From positions 8,990,001-9,054,000 of the forward strand of contig JBITNC010000001.1 of NCBI GenBank assembly GCA_050084985.1: DNA of 64,000 nucleotides. Direction: 5' to 3'. How positions within the stretch are numbered: position 1 is the first letter of the stretch; each line of letters begins with the position of its first letter. The notes under the pieces are model-generated. The model was given only the letters and a program-made list of their open reading frames with translations, was not told the origin of the DNA and did not search any database. Position numbers and translations under genes: made by a program. Positions 22,581 to 33,300 of the stretch are shown here, in pieces. This DNA is from Nageia nagi. Its lineage: Eukaryota; Pinophyta.

Positions 22581-23760
22581 ACAACAAATTATGCTTGAGA
22601 TTTGGAGTGTAGTAGATGATATTTACCTTCTTGGTGCCTTCATTGGTGTTAACATCCATGGCTCCCATGCCTTCAACAATCAAGGCATTATCATCTCCAA
22701 GATTTATCTTCGACTTGAAAGGGTTTTCAATTGTGGAGAACAACTCCCCCTTACCAATCATGTGGTAGGAGGCACCTGTATCTATCCAAGTTTCATTTAG
22801 ATTATGATTTGTCTTTCCAAAGGACAAAAATAAGTTGGAGGCTCCATCCTCCTCAACATAGTTGACTGCACTCCTCCCTTCTTGAGAAGCTTTTAGTCTA
22901 CACTCCATCTCATAGTGCCCAAATTTGTTACAATAGTAACATTATTTGTTTTGTTTGTCTCCACCTCCACTTCTACCTCTTCCTCTTCCTTGAGCAGCTC
23001 CTCTCCTTCCTCTTACTCTTAATCTTGAAGATGGTTGGCCTCATCCTTATCCATTCGTGGTTGTATCAACCTCCTTTGATGCAAAGTCTTTGTCTTCACC
23101 AACTAAAACATTGGATGATGTAGAATCTTTGAATTTTTCTTCATGGGACATCAAGGAACCAATGAGATGATCATAATCAAGAGTGGACAAGTCCTTTGAC
23201 TCTTCTCTTATGATAGAAACATGATTCCACTTGAGAATAAGTGTTCTCTACACTTTCTTCATCATAACTTCACTCTTCACTTTCTCTCCAAGCATTGGAT
23301 TTTATCAACACATGCTTTGACTCTCACACAGTAATCTCCCACATTCTAATCCTCTTACATCTTGAGATTTTCAAAATCTCTCTTCAAGATTTACAGCCTT
23401 GCTTCACTTGAGTGCTCCCTTGGTAACTATCTTTCAAAGCTCTCCATGCATCTTGTGTTGATGCACATGAAGAAATCCTTAGGAAAATGCTCTTATCCAA
23501 GCTTGCTTTTAAATGATAGAGGTTAAAAGAGTTCTTTTTTTAGCCTCCTTGGCATTCTTGTCATTTGGTTGGCGAGTGTTTTGGTCAGCTGGTTCACTAT
23601 ATCCTTTCTCTGCTATGTCCCATAATCCTTTCCCTGTGAGTAATGTCTTCATTTTGATCAACCAGTACTCATAGCCCTCTATATGGAACTTTGCAATGGG
23701 AAGGGTGTTGTTGTTTGCAGCCATTATGCAATGCTCAACACAACAAAACTTTGGATAACA
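22552..23760 (-). pseudogene. Element D gag and protease
   Basis: The gag N-terminus at 23724 reads MAANNNTLPIAKFHIEGYEY then WLIKMKTLLTGKGLWDIAEK, the usual copia gag start. Decayed capsid sequence follows to about 22960, then a CCHC knuckle (CYYCNKFGHYEMEC near 22940-22900). The protease active site ETWIDTGASYHMIGKGELF (near 22780) keeps the D-T-G triad. Stops and shifts separate the pieces. Confidence 0.85.
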
Positions 23761-23828
23761 CTTTGTGCAAGAATTTTATAAATTCTCATATTGTACCCAC
23801 CAAAACTCAAACCCAACAGATCTCAAAT

Positions 23829-23841
23829 GGATCTGATACCA
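23829..23841 (-). other. Primer-binding site of element D
   Basis: Minus-strand TGGTATCAGATCC matches the 3' end complement of initiator tRNA-Met apart from one base. It begins 4 bp from the right (5') LTR. Confidence 0.75.
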
Positions 23842-23844
23842 GAA

Positions 23845-24306
23845 TGAGAAGTATAATCTACTTTCATTGATGAAAAATTAAGTACAATATGCTTATATAG
23901 CTTTTGTACTAAACTCAAAATAGACTCATGTGGTTGAGAAGGATAATCTCACCATTATTACAATCTAATCTTCAAATGACAAATCTGACTAGAATTGATA
24001 TTTGAATCCTATCTAAGACTAACCTAGCATAGTATACTCCATCAATAAGAATCATAAACAATAAACAAAACATCCTAATCTAAGAAAGATGGTCAAAGTA
24101 ACCAAAAAACATGCTAAACTGGGAAGTGCGATCTCTATTTTAAAATGCAATCGCGATTAGGAAACATGTTCACATTTGCAATGAAACATGATAGGGACCG
24201 TGTTTGAGCCTAATGAAATAGAGGTTGGACCACGTTTGTGGGCAAAGAGTAGGAAGCTTTAGCCTCTAAGCCAAATTTGACCTTTTGTGAAACCATGTTT
24301 CACACA
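23845..24306 (-). repeat. 5' LTR of element D
   Basis: Starts TGAGAAGTATAATCTACT like the left copy and ends ...CACACA. It carries about 20 bp more than the left copy, mainly near 24070-24090 (catcctaatctaagaaagat). Confidence 0.8.
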
Positions 24307-24729
24307 TACTCCAACTATTTTGAGTCACATAAAGCAAGTGGTAATAGAAAATTATGCAATATGAGAAGGATTTTGGAAATAAGATAATCGAGTCTCCTAG
24401 AGAGACACTTTTTGTTGCACAAAAATGTAAGAATCAATCTCAAGATTCTTCTAGAGAAAAAAATAACACACAAGGAAAATGAAACAAGAACTATAGAGGA
24501 AAGGGGGTTAGATGCAATCAAGGTGAGACATATGATATGCAATTTGTACAATGCGAAAAAAAAGGCTCATGCTACTCGGTATTGCAGGATTCCATTGGAG
24601 AAGCTTGAAAATAAGGAGCATTATGGAGACAAATCTCCTTATGAAGACATAGTTCCTAAGGCCACTCATGTCATGATTACACATTACAATAGCAAAACTT
24701 ATGAAGACTATGGAATTTATCATGATTAA
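24307..24729 (+). pseudogene. Copia-type gag, C-terminal part (element E)
   Basis: Begins immediately after element D with YSNYFESHKASG, then runs with stops to an open frame (24412-24729) containing CNLYNAKKKAHATRYC. This looks like a CCHC knuckle with altered spacing and a lost second Cys, followed by an acidic region typical of gag-protease linkers. It continues the gag broken at 17947. No downstream protease or RT of E is seen. Confidence 0.45.
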
Positions 24730-25029
24730 TTATAGTAAATGGTCTCTTTTTATCCTTTTTTAGTCCCTTTCAGATTAAGGAATGGAGTGTAAGAAATTGA
24801 ATCCTTAGGGATCAAGGTTATTAGTAATATAGATAGATAAGTCTTTTAAATTCCATTTAAACCAAAGAAACACTATTGAGTAAATTAGTAATTTGTCTTT
24901 ATATGTCTCTCCTAATCATTATGGGTATGTGGGTGTCTTGTCTAGTGATCCTACCTCTATCTATGTGATTTGGCGTATGGCATTTCTATTTGATGTTCAC
25001 TCTCTAACAATCTATACAATTCAAGTAAT
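24730..25029. other. No feature recognised
   Basis: AT-rich sequence without domain or repeat structure; presumably more of element E or of the LINE remnants beyond. Confidence 0.4.
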
Positions 25030-25395
25030 CTATGAAGGGGTAGGAATGTATAAGTTGAACGTTCCTAGAAGAAGGGTTCCTTTGTCATTAAATTTGGTTT
25101 GTCTCTTTGAGGTAAAGTGTAAGAAATCATTGATATGGGTATTTGAAGGAGGCTGGAGATTGTAAGTTGTTCGTAAAAAGGCAATGAAATTTACCTCGAA
25201 TCTCATGAAAGATGGGCAATTAAAGATAAAGTGGTGGGGAGTTTCCACTTCTCCCAATGGACATAATAGGTAGATCTTGATCCAATTTGACCCGAAATTG
25301 GTGGGAACATACCCTAATTTATTGATGTCCTTTCCAATCTTGTTGAGTATCTTCCCCTTTTTAGATCGAGGAAGTGGGTAGGAGAGGGCTCCCAT
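25030..25395 (-). pseudogene. LINE C-terminal zinc-binding region remnant
   Basis: The 121-codon minus-strand frame reads LLCPLGEVETPHHFIFNCPS followed by FMRFEVNFIAFL. This resembles the short Cys/His segment after the RT of plant non-LTR retrotransposons (C....ET..H.lF.CP). Only the end of the ORF is present; upstream RT blocks are not recognisable. Confidence 0.5.
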
Positions 25396-25499
25396 AGAGA
25401 AAGGAGGGATTTTGTTAAGTTGAATTTGAATGCTAGCTAAGAGGCTTGATATCTATGAATACCAACTTCTCTAACTTTGAATTCAAAAATATTTTCATC

Positions 25500-26210
25500 T
25501 TGATTGTAATATATTGAAGATGAACTTTAAAACAACTTTGCTCAAGCAACTAAAGATCTAGATATGGGAACACAGCACTTATCCTTAGTTAGAAGGCTTA
25601 CATTAGATATTCTTAATTCTCTCCATATCAACCAATGACTATTAAATTTATGGAAGATGGGAGATTAATTTGCCCAAATTTATTTGGGCTTGAAGATTTC
25701 AAATTGTTTGGGCTTCCTATCTAGAACTAAAACAAGTCTTTTTTTATCTAGATCTTAATATCTCAAGAGTTACCAATAACCACCTCAAACACCTTGGTAT
25801 TACAAATCCTTTATGCCCTTTCTGCCAAGCTCCACAAGATGTCAAATATCTTTTTTATAGCTGCATCAATGCTCATGATGCTTGGAAGATGATATTTTTG
25901 TTGTTTCAACATTTTCAACCACATTAGTTTTCATAGCAACACATACTTCTTGAAAATCCACCTGCCTTCCTTTTTTATGGAAGTCTAACATTTGCTTTGA
26001 ATTGACATTCTTTTTCTAATTCAAAAAGCCAATAATGATGCTATTTATTTTTGGTGTACATTGACAACTTGTTTCAATATATATAATGTTATTGGCTTTA
26101 ATGATCTACTCCAAATTTCTATGCAAGTTAACAAAATAGCCATAAAGGTTGTGCATTTCCAAATTCTTATTAACCATCAAGAAATCACTCATTATGCAAT
26201 AATTTAAGTT
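25500..26210 (+). pseudogene. LINE ORF2 C-terminal (zf-RVT) remnant
   Basis: The plus strand reads NNHLKHLGITNPLCPFCQ, then APQDVKYLFYSCINAHDAW, at about 25770-25890. This is the zf-RVT pattern CPxC....E/D.xH/Y.lf.C..a...W that ends plant L1 ORF2. Sequence before it (FAQIYLGLKISNCLGFLSRT) fits the connection region. It may be the 3' end of the plus-strand LINE whose endonuclease and RT lie at 13.2-16.9 kb, separated by later insertions. An A-run at 26731-26739 (gaaaaaaaaaat) is a candidate remnant of a poly(A) tail. Confidence 0.55.
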
Positions 26211-27341
26211 CCTATACACCCTAATAGGTCCAAACCTTGTCAATGCCACCACATTGCTCCTTTCCACTAATCTAAATCATTGTCACACCATTGCTCCCTT
26301 TCACCTAGGTTGTTCTTATTAAAGGGGCACTTACGAGCAATGGCAAATGTGCAACTAAAGTAGCCTAAACAATTTATTAGCTAGAAAGATGTTCAAAACA
26401 AATCATTTGACAAGGTTAGGTGAGCAATTTCATCCCACAAAGAAGATAACCCTCAATTGTAGAAAGTTGTCAAGGATGACCAATGATTTTCTAAGCTTTT
26501 AAGAATTTTTTGATATTTTCAATTTATCCTAAATCTTATCTAAACTTACTGTAAAATTACATATTGAATGTGTTTTATCCACTCACATCTTTTGGTTGAA
26601 AAAATATTATTTTAGTATAATATCTTTTTATTTACAAAATATTATAAATTGAAAGTTTCATTTTTTATTAACTTGTATTACTTCTTACTAATTGTTTAGC
26701 ATTGATAATTTAAAATTAATCTCATGAAGAAAAAAAAAATGTTGTGCATTTGGAAGTCTTCACTATTATACAGTGTCCAATGATTCTACATATTCATTTG
26801 AAAGTTCTAATAATTCTTAATATTCGTTTGAAAGTTTTAAATATTATAAATCGTAAACAAGATTTTGATGAAACCACCTTTGCGGGTCAATTTTTTAGAA
26901 TTAGATTCTATACCTGGGAAGTTCTCTTCCATCAAAGTCACCTAAGAGTCACACCTGACCCATCCATACCAACATAATAATGACTTAGAAATATTTTGTC
27001 GCTTGAATTTAGGGTTGATGAGCACCCAATATTCAAGAACAATGAATCTTTTAATAACATGTCCCACTACCAAATAAATGCACCTATTTTCTTAGTCTTG
27101 CCCAAGATATACAAAGTATTTTTAACGGAGCTTGTCCAGTTTAAATATCATTCCACACTTGCCAATACAAGCAAGCAAGTAATGTCAAATATCTATAAAT
27201 ATTCAAATGGAATAGTCACACTCAAGCAAGATAAAAATATTTATTAAGTCCATTCAGAGGCTCCATGAAGACGGTATATGGTACAATAATACATACTTGG
27301 CAGACTTTAGCATCACCAAAACCTGAATAACAATGCAATAA
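26211..27341. other. Intergenic sequence 3' of the GT64 gene
   Basis: No coding frame with recognisable motifs; plus-strand open frames at 26744-26977 and 26996-27247 are short and featureless. A local imperfect repeat (ttcgtttgaaagttttaaatatt-like units near 26780-26850) is present. The 3' UTR and polyadenylation site of the minus-strand GT64 gene should fall within the first few hundred bases below 27341. Confidence 0.4.
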
Positions 27342-30300
27342 TTACCAAAACCATTTGTCCCGAGCATTAACAGCCTTGACATTACTCACAACTAAGGGCA
27401 TGCGACCATATAGAGAAACGAAGTCATTTACACAACGGCTGCGTCTTTCATTGTGCCCTTTTATGCTACTAATTCCAGTTGAACCAATCTCAAATATTTT
27501 TCCTGCAAAAGTACAAATTTTGTTCCCTTGTTTAATCCAAAATTCAGATGACATTCATATTTTCCAAATTATAAATGCAGTTTTGTCTCCTCCAAACCAT
27601 CTGAGATTATCAATTATTTTAACAATCCTGTTAAATAATAATGAAACAAATGCAAAAGAAAAAGGCAAGCCATTTCTGTTTGAAAGCCTAGTAAACTAGA
27701 GTTTATCCAAAAGCTTTGATAAATTCATAACAGCTTTATTCATAAACAGAGTCTCATTTTTTTCTTTTAAATGTTAGACTAGAGGAATCAGTACCTAGTT
27801 GCATTATTCTTTGCCTCATCGTGGGTTCAAATCCTGCTCTCACTATAACCTCCAGTTGTACCAAAATAATTTTTTTAACCGATGATGCTGACAAAACACA
27901 CCCTCTGGTTCTACAAGACCTGAGGGATTTGAACCTAGGTCACTACCTCTTCATGGATATGAGTTGACCATCAGGCTAGGCCCTCAGCCTGTATGAACAG
28001 CACTTCATTTGTTTAATTATCCCTCAATAGATGAAATGTGCAATGGGATTAGGAAAGTTTTATATTTGAATGGGCAGCACTTCACTCATTTTCCTTGTCA
28101 GTGCTTGCTTTTATAATGCTTTTCAAAGAGCTGGGAAGCATAAGAATTCGCAAAACTTCTTTTTGTCTGGCAGCTGTCACTTGCTACAGGATTAAAGTTT
28201 TGCCGCCATAAATGTTTACATCAAATAAGCCTTGCTGGGAGTAAAACCTGAACAAGTCCACTTAATGATTTATGGTCACGTGAAAAGAGAAGATGGCTTA
28301 CATCATACAAATTAGAAGCTAAACATAACTAAGTGAAAGATTGCTAAACATATTTTTTTCTTGCGTACAAGGGTTCTCCAATTGAAAGGCCTAAGCAAAC
28401 CCCATGGCTAGATATACAGACAAAACTTACAATAAGGTGTTCCTAAATCTGCAGAGGTGCCATTATTCTTATTTGGATACTTGCGACTCTCCACAAGTCT
28501 GGTCAGAAAAGTTTTTGCTAAACTTCCGATGCAAACAAAAAAAAAAAATCTTTGGATGCTGTTTTTCTGGTACAAATGGCCTCTTAGTAAAGTCAAACAA
28601 ATTGATTTTTTACTAATCCCTTGAAGACTGAGCAAACAACTTGAAACTATTAAACATCTCTTCATTCAGTAGGAATTTGTCAAGTTAATTTGGAGAATAC
28701 AGCTTGGCAGTTGGTGAAAACATACAAAAATATTTATTCACATCATAGTTGATATTCCCAAGTTATTGCTTACATTTATCTTACCAATTTGTTTTTACAA
28801 AATGGCTCATTTATATTGTAAAAAATATTATTGTTTTTCTACAAAAAAAAGCAAGAAGAATACAATTTGAGATAATGAATGGGAGCTCACTTATTTTTGT
28901 GAACTAACTCCTTGTTTTTTTACAGACCTCTTTCACATGGAAATCACTGAGCTTATCAAATGAAAGTTTCTAAGCACAGGTTAGGAGTTGAAGCAACGCT
29001 AATAGAGGTTGCTCTGAAAAGAGGAGAGCGGTGGTAGGAATAAAGATGGGATGTATTAGCCCTACCTATAGATCATTCAACAATGATATCACGTACATGG
29101 CCATGATGATAGATGACAGAAAGAAAATCATTTCTTACATTATACTGTCAGTACATGGTGGCTACAGCTTAAGGACAATCAGCATCTGAGCTGTGATAAT
29201 TATAATAAGCAATCTTAATCTAGCCAGGGATAATAAATACAATGCCTTCACGTGCGGATTACTAGCAAACACAAAATGAAGAGATGATGATAATATTCAT
29301 GAAAAGATTGGACATGCACACGAAGCCTTTTGTGAAGATATAAATAATTTCTAGGCAGCAAAATATGATGTTTATTGACCTTAGGTTGTTGTCTCAAGTT
29401 TATCAGTAATAATTTTTGTTACAGTTTTTGAGCCAGTGCATTCCAGTAAGCAGTTTCATTACTTTCAAGATTCTTAACTGTCTTACTAAGAAAATTATTA
29501 TGTTCATCAGGGCTTGGAATCTCTTATAATGACTCACTGAAGGCAAAGTCTTGCCTACATTCTATTATCAATATTTTTTAAAATAGATAACAATACTGAA
29601 ATTCATGTGCATATTAAGCAAGAAACAAATGTTGAGCTATGCACAATTCATGGGAATACAACATTAAGCAGTAAGAAACAATCTTAACAGGCTAGAATTG
29701 TTAGAAAAGAATTAAACGTCACAGAGAAAGAGAAGACATATCACAGAAGCACGATTAGCAACACACATTAATGGTAGATGGTATGGAATGTAAACTTAAG
29801 AAATGGATAATGTTATTGCTTCTCTCATAACATCCAGTAATGCCCTAGTCAGAATCTTATTAACATAGAATGGGATATCTTTTATGCAGACTGTTTAATA
29901 GTTTTTTCAGGACTTTCACAAGAAATAAGCATAAAGAAAGTACAACATAATAATCACTATCATATGATTTGCATACCTTTCACCCAAATAGGAGGAGCAC
30001 CTGTTGCATTTGCAACAAGAAAAGACATTGCAATATCTTCACAATTCCTGGCCACACAAACATGATATGGGAAAAAATCGGAATCAACATATATAAAAAC
30101 ATAAAATATAAGTTAATACAAACCAATTCAAATTTGACATGGAAGAAAGCTTATGAAAAACAAGTGTTAATGCAACCACACACCTTTCCTTGATTATGTA
30201 CTCCCGAATTGCTGCAGGCATCTGATTAGTGTACATATCTAGATATTTTTTATGCAAAAACGATGCCTTGGAAAGTACCATGCTGTATGTGCCCATCCAC

Positions 30301-33300
30301 CAAACTGACCACCAACCCCCATATGTGTATTGTTTTGGATCCCTCTTTGAAGAAAGCAGAAACATATAAAAAACAAACAGCTAAGAGTCATTGGATTTAT
30401 TGTGTGCAATTTGAAGTATCACAATCACTCACTGTATTTGCATACCCGTAAGTAAAACAAGATCAATAAAATTGCAGCATCACTTTAGCATTTTTATGAC
30501 ATAAACTGTAAGGAATCTCAAGCCAGTTGCCATGAAGGGCAGGAGTTAGCCTTTTCAATCTGACATATTTCGATACACTTAACCAGAGAATTGGTTGATC
30601 TGAGACCTTGAAGAGAAATGGATTGTCTGATCATTTCCCAGCCATTAAAGGTTGCTGATTTAGATGGCATATTTCTATTACTTTTATAGATATATGAACA
30701 CCGAGAAAAGTAAATACAATATTAGATATGTAGAGGAAAATAGAACAAGAGCAGATCTCAAAAATGGGTTTTATCTACAAACTGATAAAACATATGATCT
30801 TGTAAGATACTACTCAACTTGTAAAAAGGACAACGTCATCTATTCTTAACTATCACAATCAAGAACACAAAATTCAAAATGAAATAACAGTTTGACAAAC
30901 AAGCCAGTAAAAGAAAAATATTATTTTACCGGATGATGAGAAAAAATGGAATAAGAAATAGATTATACCTTCAAACATGTACAGCATAAAGTATTAAAGA
31001 TGGCATTCGCACTTGTGGAGTGTTAAAAGAATTCTCTACCAACTGAAACTCATATGTTGTAAATGATTGTAAGTACCACAGAAAGCAACGCCAAACTAAA
31101 CAATGCATACCTTTGAATCAACCCAATGCATGCGCGGTACAAAACCAACCATAGTATCTGGAGCACTTTGCCATACTTCAAATGCAAAATCCATGGTGGA
31201 GCAAGGAAATATAACATCATCATCAACAGAAAATACTGCATATGTTCTCAAATCTTTGATTGGCCTAAATCTGTTGTTGAGGCTGTCTACTTCATTTATG
31301 TTAAACACAAAATCAGGTTTGATACTACTTCGAGATTTCATCTGCACTGTTCTCCTAAGATGGGCCTGGAGAGATTCAGAGGGTGGTTCAGATTCACTCC
31401 AAACAACATTTATTGCATCAACACTATTGCAACCTGCATAGTGTGCCACAGATTTCTTTAGAAGGTCATTCCGCTTCCAGGTATTAATCAATACAGTGTA
31501 TCCTTTCCTGCAACAACGACGAAAACATTATAAAAAACCCCGTTGTTAAACATCAAATAAAAATTTCATTAAGATACTCCTCAATCACTACAAGTAGAAC
31601 CAATTTGCCAACAACTGCAAATGGAGGTCGTAAGTGAACTTCCATTTATCTAGATCTTTTATCTGATTTACATGACTTTTCCTGTTTAGGAGACCAAACT
31701 CAACTATTGTATGACATTGGCTGCCTTGTCCGTCACAAAAGTATCTTGTGGTGGAACCTATAATACAACTTACAAACTATGGAAATCCTATATTGTTCCA
31801 TATATGTGCATTTTGAAAAAGGATAGTTTAGAGAAAATTTTAATAAACCCTAAATTTTATAATTTTATAAACTCGTAGAATGTAGAACATGTTGCCCTTC
31901 CAAGATCACAAGGAGTCAAAAAAAACAGATGATCATACAAATATAATATGTAAATGGCCTGCACACAACTGCAGGCATGGCAGTCAGAAACCTATACGGG
32001 GCTGAAAAGTTGACGACTTCCTTAGCAAGAAAGCAACTAATAAGTTGTCAATATTTTAGGCATTAAACAATGGGGATGATCTAGCACCTTAAACACCATA
32101 AAATGCCAATCAGCCATATCTCTTTTTCATTTGAAAAGGGAAAGGTATAGTGTGGGGTGAATTTTTAGAATTTCAGGTTCTTCCAGACCCATCTTGAATA
32201 AAACTCTTTCATCACAAACCCCTCCTACACTACAACATATGGTGAAGTTTTCGATAACCTTAAGGGTCTCTTGTTCTAAACCCATATTCTAGAAAAACTT
32301 TTTCAAAAAGAGGATCACAACACTATTAAAATTTTCACCATGCAAGAATCCATAATAGTTTGCTGCGGTCAATATGACCTACCACATTCTAACTATATTT
32401 TTATAAAGCCATGGCATTTGGTGTTAATTGGATATCCCAACTTTACCTTGGGAATGCAATAAGGATATTGAACATAAATCATCATAACGCTGTTCAAAGT
32501 TTCACCACACACAAACCCAGAATAGCTTAATCCTAGCAATAAGACATGCAAAAAATCAGAAGGAGGTTGAGGCCTGGCAGATCCTGTCTAATGAAGGAAT
32601 GCAGGAATTCATGGAAGCACGTAAGAGCTATGATCGTCAACTCACTTTGCTAGTAGGAAGTACTTGGAACTATAGAACCTGCCGAGTTAATGGGCTTGAA
32701 GTGGTGTTTAACTGCCAAACAATCTCGAAAGCCATTCATATGGAAAATAAAGTAAAGGAGGTTAAGAGACAAGGAAAATTGAACAAATTGGAAGAGAGGG
32801 ATAAGTTCATGGAGCCTGAGGAGGAGTATATCAAAGCAGGCACAGGGGTGGGATGAAGTGGCCAGGGGACTAATGAGATACTGACATTGGAGGGTAGGCA
32901 CCAGGTAGTTCTTGCTTACCATTTTGCGCTTCTTAATCACTTCAAGTTTATGGAGGAGGAATTTGTGAATTTCCCATTTTTTATCACGAATTCCATGACA
33001 GTCTCAATTAACAAATTCAAAATAGACTCAAACTCTCTCTCATTACACGAGTCTGTGATAAAATTGGTCTATGATACTACCCTAATCAATCAGCCAAGAA
33101 GGAACATTAGGGGAGGTTGACCTGTAAGCCAAGTGAGAATGAAGACTATGGAGAAAGAGGAGGTTGTCCCTCAGTCAACAGACAAAGAGGTGGGGGGATC
33201 TGCTAAAAAAGATGATTTAGGTGCTGAAGGAAGAAAAATCAAGATCAGAATTAAAATCCCTAAACTCCCAGAGCAGAATGTAGCAGAGGAAAAGAAAACT

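Larger units (their letters stand above)
17948..24306 (-). mobile_element. Degenerate Ty1/copia element D
   Basis: Two homologous LTRs (17948-18387 and 23845-24306) bracket gag, protease, integrase, RT and RNase H pieces in copia order on the minus strand. An initiator-Met-like primer-binding site lies next to the right LTR and a polypurine tract next to the left LTR. The LTRs differ in length (440 and 462 bp) and at many positions, and no matching target-site duplication is visible, so the insertion is old. It split the plus-strand gag of element E, and a LINE fragment later landed between its integrase and RT regions. Confidence 0.85.
27503..29976 (-). other. GT64 intron 4 (2.47 kb)
   Basis: Bounded by GT at 29976-29975 and AG at 27504-27503. 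It holds two facing SINE-like pol III promoter units near 27780-27990 and otherwise AT-rich sequence. Open frames at 28404-28665 overlap on both strands without motifs and are treated as chance. Confidence 0.85.

Noticed and set aside
27815-27845. tRNA gene suggested by the T-arm-like GTGGGTTCAAATCCTGC
   Set aside because: The T stem pairs weakly and no acceptor, D or anticodon stems of a functional tRNA can be folded; a SINE-like relic fits better.
31103-31461. Plus-strand open frames of 111-112 codons
   Set aside because: They are the antisense of GT64 exon 2, which has strong family conservation on the minus strand.
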